Source: Methylotenera sp.
Lineage (GTDB): Bacteria; Pseudomonadota; Gammaproteobacteria; Burkholderiales; Methylophilaceae
Assembly (NCBI GenBank): GCA_027487055.1
Contig: JAIYEJ010000007.1
Coordinates: 1-5,445 of the forward strand
Direction of reading: 5' to 3'
DNA: 5,445 nucleotides
A program made the position numbers and the translations under genes. Shown here in pieces: positions 1-5,445 of this stretch (the stretch's first letter is position 1; each line of letters opens with the position of its first letter). Under the pieces are notes generated by a model. It was given only the letters and a program-made list of their open reading frames with translations. It was not told where the DNA came from and did not search any database.

Positions 1-35
1 CGTCCGATTCGACGCACATGTCGCCGAGAGGTGAG
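1..35. other. GC-rich left edge, unidentified; start of a leftward unit likely
   Basis: These 35 bases contain 22 G or C (about 63%), against a very AT-rich stretch at 60-105. The region lies directly downstream of the leftward promoter at 36-65, so on the minus strand it should be the beginning of a transcript. A minus-strand ATG at 17-19 opens a frame reading M-C-V-E-S-D up to the edge, but no Shine-Dalgarno sequence precedes it. A GC jump right after a strong promoter in a low-GC genome also fits a stable RNA leader (tRNA or rRNA), but no tRNA arm or rRNA motif can be read here. On the plus strand, frame 2 reads V-R-F-D-A-H-V-A-E-R then TGA at 32-34, so the end of a rightward gene cannot be excluded. 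No gene is assigned. Confidence 0.3.
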
Positions 36-65
36 ACTATAGCAAGTTTTTGCCATTTGTGTCAA
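36..65 (-). promoter_or_regulatory. Sigma70-type promoter pointing out of the left edge
   Basis: On the minus strand a perfect -35 hexamer TTGACA (60-65) is followed after 18 bases by TATAGT (36-41), which matches the -10 consensus at 5 of 6 positions. Transcription would start near position 29 and run leftward out of the window. The sequence upstream of the -35 is strongly AT-rich, which would suit an UP element. The promoter lies downstream of the terminator that closes the DUF4197 gene, so it belongs to a separate unit. The hexamers are seen directly; activity is inferred. Confidence 0.6.
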
Positions 66-76
66 ACAATATTCAG

Positions 77-92
77 GAATTTATATAAATTC
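77..92. repeat. 16-bp perfect palindrome upstream of the left-edge promoter
   Basis: The 16 bases GAATTTATATAAATTC read identically on both strands with no spacer. The centre lies about 55 bp upstream of the inferred start of the leftward promoter at 36-65, a position where a dimeric activator or an UP element could act. The palindrome lies between that promoter and the DUF4197 terminator. Its AT-rich composition raises the chance that it is accidental. No regulator family is recognised from it. Confidence 0.45.
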
Positions 93-98
93 ATTAAT

Positions 99-127
99 AA
101 AAAAAGCCCGCTTAATTAACGGGCTTT
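99..127 (-). terminator. Intrinsic terminator of the DUF4197 gene
   Basis: Read on the minus strand, an 8-bp perfect stem (arms 120-127 and 103-110, core GCCCG/CGGGC) closes a 9-base AT loop. The stem runs into seven consecutive T (minus-strand sense of 99-105), a textbook rho-independent terminator. It begins about 33 bases after the stop codon of the DUF4197 gene. On the plus strand only three T follow the stem, so termination should act mainly on leftward transcripts. Confidence 0.9.
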
Positions 128-160
128 AAAATCGACACTAAAGTTATAAGTAATTTGAGT

Positions 161-955
161 TTACTTACCAATAGCGCCGAACACTTTTTTTAGCAAGCTG
201 CTTGCTTGTCCTAATGGGTCTTTACGAATCGCTGCTTCTTCTTTGGCAATCATCAAATAAAGACCATCTAAAGCTTTATTCGTTACATACTGCTCAATAT
301 TGGCATCTTCTTTTTTAACGACACCAAACTTGCTACCCATCTCAGCATATTTATTGTAACTGGCTGCTAATTGCACATTCTCTGTGGCTTTTGTCACAAT
401 TGGTAAAAACTTTTCACCCATTTGCTTAGAGGTAGTGCGTTTAAAATATTGAGTAGCAGCATCTTGCGGGCCAGTCAAAATCGCTTTTGCATCAGCCACG
501 CTCATTTGCTTGATAGAGTCCACTAATAATTTTTTGGCTTCTGGAACTGCAGCTTCTGCAGCACGGTTCATTTTAAGGATAAGCTCATCTGACTGCTTCC
601 CCATCCCCATCAACTTCATCCCTTTTTCAATCTTTTGCAGTGATTTTGGTAAAGGGATTTTTACTTCTTTATTGCCAAAAAAACCATTAGCTGTGCCTAA
701 AGCACTAACAGCCTTACCAACACCTTGCGTGAGCGCTTCTTTAAGACCTCCACTGGCTTCAGAGTTACTTAAGCTCGCTACCCCTGAAGAACTAGTGCTA
801 GTGCTGCTAGTATTTGCGGTTGTGCTTGAACTACCACCTACAGACTTGACCGCACCTTTTAAATCATTCATATCTAGCGCATTTGCTTGCATCACAAATA
901 ATGCAATCGTAGGCATTAAAATATACTTATTTAAGGCCAACTTATTCAGTTTCAT
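161..955 (-). CDS. Exported DUF4197 family protein of unknown function
   Basis: This is a complete 264-residue protein. Residues 1-26 look like a Sec signal peptide: lysines at 2, 5 and 10, a hydrophobic core at about 11-22, and A-N-A at 24-26 fitting a signal peptidase I site. There is no lipobox cysteine, so a soluble periplasmic protein is expected. Residues 39-66 form a Ser/Thr-rich, low-complexity linker. The rest (about 67-262) matches the DUF4197 family as I remember it: L-K-E-A-L-x-x-G-V-G-K-A-V near 71-83, the K-I-P-L-P segment at 99-103, a mostly helical alanine-rich middle, and the conserved tail L-D-G-L-Y ... I-R-K-D-P ... L-L-K-K-V-F-G at 229-260. The family has no function known to me. 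The ATG at 953-955 is well supported, because GAGGGG lies 5 bases upstream and the signal peptide begins there. The gene follows glgP by 97 bases beyond its stop codon, with a likely own promoter and a strong terminator behind it. Confidence 0.85.
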   Translation of the reverse strand: MKLNKLALNKYILMPTIALFVMQANALDMNDLKGAVKSVGGSSSTTANTSSTSTSSSGVASLSNSEASGGLKEALTQGVGKAVSALGTANGFFGNKEVKIPLPKSLQKIEKGMKLMGMGKQSDELILKMNRAAEAAVPEAKKLLVDSIKQMSVADAKAILTGPQDAATQYFKRTTSKQMGEKFLPIVTKATENVQLAASYNKYAEMGSKFGVVKKEDANIEQYVTNKALDGLYLMIAKEEAAIRKDPLGQASSLLKKVFGAIGK

Positions 956-960
956 ACAAT

Positions 961-966
961 CCCCTC
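961..966 (-). promoter_or_regulatory. Strong Shine-Dalgarno site of the DUF4197 gene
   Basis: The minus strand reads GAGGGG followed by 5 bases (ATTGT) and then ATG. This purine-rich site is complementary to the 16S 3' end, and it fixes the start of the DUF4197 gene at 955. Confidence 0.8.
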
Positions 967-983
967 AAATATTATTAATATTT
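967..983. repeat. Small AT-only inverted repeat beside the ribosome binding site
   Basis: AAATATT (967-973) and AATATTT (977-983) are perfect inverted copies separated by three bases. They directly abut the Shine-Dalgarno site of the DUF4197 gene. As RNA the stem would be weak because it has no G-C pair. It may be accidental in such an AT-rich leader; a role in translation is only a possibility. Confidence 0.3.
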
Positions 984-1004
984 TTATTTAGGCGTCTTTA
1001 TCTC

Positions 1005-1024
1005 AACGTTATCTTAGCAACGTT
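1005..1024. repeat. Paired AACGTT palindromes in the DUF4197 leader
   Basis: AACGTT occurs at 1005-1010 and again at 1019-1024, separated by 8 bases. Each copy is itself palindromic, so the pair is both a direct and an inverted repeat with centres 14 bp apart. They lie just downstream of the TATAAT at 1027-1032, around the expected transcription start. They could be an operator or a weak 6-bp hairpin in the leader. No T tract follows, so this is not a terminator. Confidence 0.35.
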
Positions 1025-1026
1025 TC

Positions 1027-1032
1027 ATTATA
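1027..1032 (-). promoter_or_regulatory. Candidate -10 element for the DUF4197 gene
   Basis: The minus strand has a perfect TATAAT in the spacer between glgP and the DUF4197 gene. The expected start would be near 1020, giving a leader of about 65 bases. The bases 16-18 positions upstream overlap the A-rich end of glgP and do not resemble TTGACA, and the TG of an extended -10 is one base out of register. The promoter would therefore be weak or activator-dependent. No terminator separates glgP from this gene, so read-through from glgP is also possible. Confidence 0.45.
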
Positions 1033-1055
1033 GTCATTAGTTTACGCTCGCTTTT

Positions 1056-3551
1056 TTATTTTTTCTTGGCTTTATCAATCGCTTTTAAAGGTTTGACGTT
1101 CCAAATGTTTTTTGCATACTCTCCTATGGTTCTATCGCTCGAAAATTTTGCCATGCGCGCAACATTTAAAACAGCATGTCGGGACCATGCCTCTTGATCT
1201 TGATACAATAGACCCACAGAGTCTTGGCATGCAATATAACTCGCATAATCTGCAAGCAATAGATATTGATCACCCTTATGCATCAAATTATCAAAGATTG
1301 GCTGATAGCGGCTTGGTTCATCTACAGAAAAGAACCCGCCCGCAATCATGTCTAACACTTCTTTGAGTTCGGCATTTGCGTAATAATAATCCCAAGGGTT
1401 ATAACCATTCGCTTTTGTTTGCGCTACTTCTGGTGTTGTTAAACCAAATATAAAAATATTTTCGTCTCCCACTTCTTCCATAATTTCCACATTTGCACCA
1501 TCGAGCGTGCCAATAGTAAGCGCGCCATTGAGCGCCATTTTCATGTTACCTGTGCCGCTTGCCTCTGTGCCTGCAGTTGAAATCTGCTCAGATAAGTCAC
1601 TACCTGGGAATAAAATTTCAGCAGCTGAGACTTCATAGTTAGGATAAAACACGACTTTTAGTTTGTCACCAACAGCAGGGTCGCCATTCACCATCGCTGC
1701 TACATCATTGATTAAGCGAATAATTTGCTTCGCCATCCAATAGCCTGGGGCAGCTTTACCACCAAAAATGACTGTGCGTGGTGTGATATTTTTACCCTCA
1801 CCCTTACGAATGCGGTTATACAAGGTAATGACATGCAATACATTTAAAAGCTGACGCTTGTATTCGTGTATACGCTTAATTTGAACATCAAATAATGAGT
1901 CAGTGTTTAACTTAACCCCTGTGAGTGCCTCAATTTTTTTTGCAAGGCGCACTTTATTCGATTTTTTTACTGCTCTAAATGCCTTACGAAAGTCTTTGTC
2001 ATCAGCTAGCGGAGTTAACTTAATAAGCTTGGTTAAATCTTTCTGAAAACCATCCCCAATCGCTTTAGCAATTAAAGCTGTTAACTCTGGATTAGCTTGG
2101 TTGAGCCACCTGCGTGGCGTAATACCGTTTGTCACATTTGTGAGCTTGCCTGGATAAATCTTATTAAAATCAGCAAACAAGGTTGTTTTTAGTAGTTCGC
2201 TATGCAAAGCAGCAACGCCGTTCACTGCGTGAGAACCAACAACAGCTAAATGCGCCATACGCACGCGGCGACCATGACTTTCATCTATGATTGAAACTCT
2301 TTGGAGTAATGCGGTATCACCAGGAAAGTGATGATTCACCATGAGCAAAAACTCGTGATTGATGCGATAAATAATTTCTAAATGTCTTGGTAGCAAAGAG
2401 CCAAATAAATCTATCGACCATGTTTCAAGCGCTTCAGGCATCAAAGTATGGTTGGTGTAAGCAAATACTTTAGTGACCAAGCCCCAAGCAAAATCCCACT
2501 CTAGACCATGAACATCCACTAATTGATACATCATTTCCGCTACACCAATGGATGGGTGCGTATCGTTCAACTGAATAGCTATTTTATTAGGTAGGTCTTT
2601 CCAATCTGCTTTGGTTTTAACCTCTCTTGTACTGGTAAAACGGCGCAAAATATCTTGAATAGATGCAGACACAAAAAAGTATTGTTGTTTAAGCCTTAAC
2701 TCACGACCAGATGCAGATGAATCATTGGGGTAAAGTACTTTTGAAATCGTTTCAGTTTCGTTTCTGTTTTCTACCGCCTGCTCGTAATTACCATCATTAA
2801 AATGACTTAAGTCAAATTCCTTTGTCGCTTTTGCAGACCATAACCTAAGATTATTTACAGTCTCAGTCCCGTAACCCGGCACTGGCACATCATAAGCCAT
2901 TGCTACTACATGCTCTTCATCCACCCAATGGCTTTTTGTGCCATGCTCTGTAGGCACTTGCACCACTTTGCCGTAGAACTTAATCGTATAAGTTGATTCA
3001 GGACGTTGAAACTCCCACACATTGCCATAACGCAACCAGTTATCTGGGTTTTCCATTTGCTGACCATGCTCAATCGATTGCTTGAACATGCCGTATTCAT
3101 AGCGTATGCCATAACCAGTTGCTGGAATATCCATCGTTGCCATAGAGTCTAAAAAGCACGCAGCCAAACGCCCTAAACCGCCATTACCAAGCGCAGCATC
3201 TTGTTCCATTTCAACTGCTGCTTCTAAATTGTGGCCTAATGCACCTAAACCTTCACTTAACTCATTTTGCATGCCCAAATTTAGTGCGGCATTACTCATC
3301 ATACGGCCAATTAAAAACTCTAATGAAAGATAATAAATACGTTTAGGATCTTGGTCGTAATATGCACTTGAAGTCTTGACCCAGCGCTCAACCACATGAT
3401 CGCGTACTGTGTAAGCAGCAGTGTGATACCAATCTCTTGGCGTTGCCATCGCATCTATCTTAAAGCACGAGAATACTAAGTGGTTTTTTAAGCCTTGTTT
3501 CACTGGTGTAAGTTTAGGCATTACGGAACTTGTAATATGCGTTATATTCAT
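1056..3551 (-). CDS. glgP: Glycogen/alpha-glucan phosphorylase (GT35 family)
   Basis: This cytosolic PLP enzyme (EC 2.4.1.1) splits terminal alpha-1,4 glucose units from glycogen with phosphate, giving glucose-1-phosphate. The protein has 831 residues and is full length (E. coli GlgP about 815, rabbit muscle about 842). Landmarks are the glycine-rich loop G-N-G-G-L-G-R-L-A-A-C-F at 122-133, Q-L-N-D-T-H-P at 327-333, Y-T-N-H-T at 365-369 and T-N-G-I-T-P-R-R-W at 474-482. The phosphate-site R560 and K565 lie in K-R-I-H-E-Y-K-R, and the PLP signature E-A-S-G-T-G-N-M-K has its Schiff-base lysine at K671. From about residue 330 to 671 the key residues keep a constant offset of 9 from rabbit muscle numbering (H377, N484, R569, K574, K680), so this half has no net gap. 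The Ser14 phosphorylation segment of animal enzymes is absent. The ATG at 3549-3551 is chosen because an in-frame stop lies nine codons upstream; M11 is a less likely alternative. A lysine-rich tail ends the protein. No other glg genes are in view. Confidence 0.97.
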   Translation of the reverse strand: MNITHITSSVMPKLTPVKQGLKNHLVFSCFKIDAMATPRDWYHTAAYTVRDHVVERWVKTSSAYYDQDPKRIYYLSLEFLIGRMMSNAALNLGMQNELSEGLGALGHNLEAAVEMEQDAALGNGGLGRLAACFLDSMATMDIPATGYGIRYEYGMFKQSIEHGQQMENPDNWLRYGNVWEFQRPESTYTIKFYGKVVQVPTEHGTKSHWVDEEHVVAMAYDVPVPGYGTETVNNLRLWSAKATKEFDLSHFNDGNYEQAVENRNETETISKVLYPNDSSASGRELRLKQQYFFVSASIQDILRRFTSTREVKTKADWKDLPNKIAIQLNDTHPSIGVAEMMYQLVDVHGLEWDFAWGLVTKVFAYTNHTLMPEALETWSIDLFGSLLPRHLEIIYRINHEFLLMVNHHFPGDTALLQRVSIIDESHGRRVRMAHLAVVGSHAVNGVAALHSELLKTTLFADFNKIYPGKLTNVTNGITPRRWLNQANPELTALIAKAIGDGFQKDLTKLIKLTPLADDKDFRKAFRAVKKSNKVRLAKKIEALTGVKLNTDSLFDVQIKRIHEYKRQLLNVLHVITLYNRIRKGEGKNITPRTVIFGGKAAPGYWMAKQIIRLINDVAAMVNGDPAVGDKLKVVFYPNYEVSAAEILFPGSDLSEQISTAGTEASGTGNMKMALNGALTIGTLDGANVEIMEEVGDENIFIFGLTTPEVAQTKANGYNPWDYYYANAELKEVLDMIAGGFFSVDEPSRYQPIFDNLMHKGDQYLLLADYASYIACQDSVGLLYQDQEAWSRHAVLNVARMAKFSSDRTIGEYAKNIWNVKPLKAIDKAKKK

Positions 3552-3561
3552 GTCGGTGGCA

Positions 3562-3566
3562 CTTTC
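3562..3566 (-). promoter_or_regulatory. Weak Shine-Dalgarno candidate for glgP
   Basis: The minus strand reads GAAAG followed by 10 bases before the ATG at 3551. It is a partial and rather distant match. The alternative ATG at 3519-3521 has no purine-rich site at all, so this weak site still favours the start at 3551. Confidence 0.4.
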
Positions 3567-3596
3567 ATCAAAAGGTTAACTTATTGTTATCGGCAG

Positions 3597-3624
3597 ATTT
3601 TATGATTCGGTTAAGCTGTATTAA
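3597..3624 (-). promoter_or_regulatory. Weak candidate promoter for glgP
   Basis: On the minus strand TTAATA (3619-3624, 4 of 6 matches to the -35 consensus) is followed after 16 bases by TAAAAT (3597-3602, 5 of 6 matches to the -10). Transcription would start near 3590, about 40 bases before the glgP ATG. glgP must be expressed from somewhere in this 172-bp spacer, because a strong terminator separates it from htpG. In such AT-rich sequence these hexamers could be accidental. Confidence 0.3.
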
Positions 3625-3666
3625 TTAATCTAGCAAATATTGCGCCAAGGCATGATGGCAAACAAT

Positions 3667-3703
3667 AAAAAAGCCTACTATAAACTCAATAGTAGGCTTT
3701 TTT
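3667..3703 (-). terminator. Intrinsic terminator of htpG, symmetric in sequence
   Basis: AAAAAAGCCTACTA (3667-3680) and its exact reverse complement (3690-3703) form a 14-bp stem, extendable to 15 bp, around a short loop. Read leftward, the GC-containing stem is followed by six T. The hairpin starts 20 bases beyond the htpG stop codon and precedes glgP. Six T also follow the stem on the plus strand, so it could stop transcription in both directions, although no rightward gene is visible here. Confidence 0.9.
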
Positions 3704-3723
3704 CATGTCAAATTAAATTAAAT

Positions 3724-5445
3724 TTAAGCAATTAAATTATTCATGCGTTTCACAAAGCTTGCAGGGTCATTTAACTGCCCCCCTTCTGCAAGCAGCGCTT
3801 GGTCAAAAACGAGATGCGCTAAATCAGAAAACTTAGCATCTTCAGTCTCAGCTTCAAGGCGCTTCACTAGCTTATGGCTTGGATTAATTTCCAATATAGG
3901 CTTGCTTTCAGGTGCGTTTTGACCTGCTGCTTTTAAAATACGTGCCATATTGCCAGATAAATCATGCTCACCCGCCACCAAACATGCTGGGGAATCTGTT
4001 AGTCGATGCGTGACGCGCACTTCTTTTACACTTTCACCTAAGCTTGCTTTTACGCGCTCAATCAATGTTTTTGCTTCTTCTTCAATTTTTTTCTGGATTT
4101 CTTTTTCGGTGTCAGTTTCTAAATCGCCTAAATCCAAATCGCCTTTAGCAATCGATTGTAGTTTTTTGCCTGCAAACTCGGTTAAGCTTCCTAGCAACCA
4201 CTCATCTACTTTGTCACTTAACAATAAAACCTCGATATTTTTCTTACGGAAAATTTCGAGGTGCGGACTATTTTTAGCAGCGGCGTAACTATCTGCCGTA
4301 ATATAGTAGATGGCTTTTTGCTCTGGCTGCATTTTCTCAATATAGTCATTCAAAGAGACGCTCTGCAAGTCACTATCCATGCGGGTGCTGGCGAAGCGTA
4401 AAAGACCCGCGATTTTATCTTTATTGGCAAAATCTTCACCTGGGCCTTCTTTGAGTACACGGCCAAAGGCTGCCCAAAACTTGGCGTAATCGTCTGGCTT
4501 ATCTTTCGCCATGTCTTCTAACAAGCCCAGCACTTTTTTAACTGATCCATTTTTAATTGCCTCGACATCGCGACTGTCTTGCAAAATCTCGCGCGATACG
4601 TTCAGTGGCAAATCGGCTGAATCTATCACGCCCCGCACAAAACGCAAATACTGTGGCATTAGCTTATCGGCTTCTTCCATAATAAATACGCGCTTCACAT
4701 AAAGCTTAATGCCTTGACGGCGTTCGCGATCGTACAAATCAAACGGCGCCTTACTCGGGATATACAGCAAGGAAATGTACTCTTGTTTGCCTTCTACACG
4801 GCTGTGGGTGTAAGCCAGTGGCGCTTCGTAATCGTGCGAAACATGTTTATAAAACTCATGATATTCTTCTTCGGTAAGGTCATTTTTACTGCGAGCCCAT
4901 AAGGCAGAGGCTTTATTAACCGTTTCTAACTCATCCGTGGTGACCATTTCACCACCTTTGCCATCTTCGCCCTCTTTCCATTCTGATTTTTTCATCACAA
5001 TCGGCAAGGTAATATGGTCTGAATACTTACGTATAATAGATTTTAATTGCCAATCATTTAAAAATTCATCTTCACCCTCACGCAAATGCAACACAACATC
5101 TGTACCGCGAGATGCTTTATTAGCGGATTCTAGTGTGTAGTCGCCCTCACCTGCGCTTTGCCATTGTACGGCTTCTTTACTGCCCGCGCGTCGGGTTGTA
5201 AGTGTGACTTTATCGGCAATAATAAATGATGAATAAAAGCCCACGCCAAATTGACCAATTAAATTGGCGTCTTTTGCTTCATCACCTGTGAGTGAGTTGA
5301 AAAACTCTTTGGTACCCGATTTGGCAATGGTACCAATATTGGCAATGACTTCATCACGGCTCATGCCAATGCCATTGTCAGAGATTGTGACAGTACGTTT
5401 CGCTTTATCAAAACCTATCGTGATTTTTAGTTCACTATCGTTTTC
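3724..5445 (-). CDS. htpG: Hsp90-family chaperone HtpG (5' end cut by the right edge)
   Basis: HtpG is the bacterial Hsp90, a cytosolic homodimeric ATP-dependent chaperone. The window holds 573 residues plus the TAA stop. Aligning by eye to E. coli HtpG (624 residues), about 57 N-terminal residues lie beyond the right edge, including the catalytic Glu and the Asn of the ATP site. In visible numbering, D-N-G-I-G-M at 23-28 is the GHKL nucleotide-binding motif, G-T-I-A-K-S-G-T at 38-45 belongs to the ATP lid, and I-G-Q-F-G-V-G-F-Y-S at 63-72 is the glycine-rich motif. The middle domain has V-E-G-K-Q-E-Y near 217-223. It also has L-N-V-S-R-E-I-L-Q at 281-289, whose arginine (285) reaches the ATP phosphate in Hsp90s. 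The C-terminal dimerisation domain follows, with M-A-R-I-L-K-A-A-G-Q near 500-509 and a tail ending N-N-L-I-A; there is no eukaryotic M-E-E-V-D tail. The ATG at 5362-5364 is an internal methionine (of D-N-G-I-G-M), not the start. A terminator follows closely. Confidence 0.97.
   Translation of the reverse strand, partial: ENDSELKITIGFDKAKRTVTISDNGIGMSRDEVIANIGTIAKSGTKEFFNSLTGDEAKDANLIGQFGVGFYSSFIIADKVTLTTRRAGSKEAVQWQSAGEGDYTLESANKASRGTDVVLHLREGEDEFLNDWQLKSIIRKYSDHITLPIVMKKSEWKEGEDGKGGEMVTTDELETVNKASALWARSKNDLTEEEYHEFYKHVSHDYEAPLAYTHSRVEGKQEYISLLYIPSKAPFDLYDRERRQGIKLYVKRVFIMEEADKLMPQYLRFVRGVIDSADLPLNVSREILQDSRDVEAIKNGSVKKVLGLLEDMAKDKPDDYAKFWAAFGRVLKEGPGEDFANKDKIAGLLRFASTRMDSDLQSVSLNDYIEKMQPEQKAIYYITADSYAAAKNSPHLEIFRKKNIEVLLLSDKVDEWLLGSLTEFAGKKLQSIAKGDLDLGDLETDTEKEIQKKIEEEAKTLIERVKASLGESVKEVRVTHRLTDSPACLVAGEHDLSGNMARILKAAGQNAPESKPILEINPSHKLVKRLEAETEDAKFSDLAHLVFDQALLAEGGQLNDPASFVKRMNNLIA

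Noticed and set aside
1..35. Possible tmRNA fragment suggested by ATTCGACG followed by CATG and GCCGAG on the plus strand
   Set aside because: The spacing of these words does not fit the tmRNA 5' region as I remember it. The sequence then turns directly into AT-rich spacer and a leftward promoter, with no room for the rest of the molecule.
785..832. Short repeated AGTGCTAGTGCT-like stretch as a tandem repeat locus
   Set aside because: It is simply the Ser/Thr codon run of the DUF4197 linker. The repeat units are too few and too irregular to call a separate element.
510..1040. A 176-codon plus-strand open frame overlapping the 5' half of the DUF4197 gene
   Set aside because: It lies antisense to a recognised gene with its own ribosome binding site and signal peptide. 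Its translation resembles no family, and its leucine- and proline-rich composition is what the reverse of this coding sequence would give.
1112..1366. Plus-strand open frame inside glgP
   Set aside because: It is antisense to the highly conserved C-terminal region of glycogen phosphorylase and shows no recognisable protein.
2906..3112. Minus-strand open frame in another frame of glgP
   Set aside because: It is fully contained in the conserved N-terminal part of glgP; a chance overlap with no recognisable domain.
3950..5140. Four short plus-strand open frames opposite htpG (3950-4288, 4511-4702, 4714-4902, 4937-5140)
   Set aside because: All are antisense to strongly conserved htpG codons and none resembles a known protein.
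5362..5364. ATG as the start of htpG
   Set aside because: It encodes the methionine of the internal D-N-G-I-G-M motif. The frame stays open with conserved HtpG sequence up to the right edge, so the true start is outside the window.

Overview
This is an ordinary-looking chromosomal segment of a bacterium with moderately low GC. Three protein genes lie on the minus strand, all read from right to left. From right to left they are the 3' nine-tenths of htpG (Hsp90 chaperone, cut by the right edge), a complete glycogen phosphorylase gene (glgP), and a complete gene for an exported DUF4197 protein of unknown function. The HtpG sequence, the DUF4197 protein and the AT-rich spacers suggest a low-GC betaproteobacterium (Nitrosomonadales/Methylophilaceae-like). 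This placement rests on remembered family resemblance, not on a search.

Layout. Positions 1-35 are distinctly GC-rich (22 of 35 bases) and hold no gene that can be identified. A good sigma70-type promoter at 36-65 points leftward out of the window, so another minus-strand transcription unit probably begins at or beyond the left edge. A 16-bp perfect palindrome (77-92) sits just upstream of it. A strong intrinsic terminator (99-127) closes the DUF4197 gene (161-955), which has a strong Shine-Dalgarno site and a perfect TATAAT in its 100-bp upstream spacer. glgP (1056-3551) has no visible terminator of its own and could read through into the DUF4197 gene. A 172-bp spacer (3552-3723) holds the htpG terminator (3667-3703) and a weak candidate glgP promoter. 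htpG fills 3724-5445.

How the genes relate. Each gene appears to be mainly its own transcription unit: htpG is closed by a hairpin terminator before glgP, and the DUF4197 gene has its own -10 element. HtpG is a cytosolic ATP-dependent chaperone. GlgP releases glucose-1-phosphate from glycogen and is not accompanied here by other glg genes. The DUF4197 protein carries a signal peptide and should act outside the cytoplasm. No shared pathway is evident. I found no mobile element, CRISPR array, toxin-antitoxin pair, defence cassette or convincing new system. The points most worth a second look are the unidentified unit at the left edge and the uncharacterised exported DUF4197 protein.
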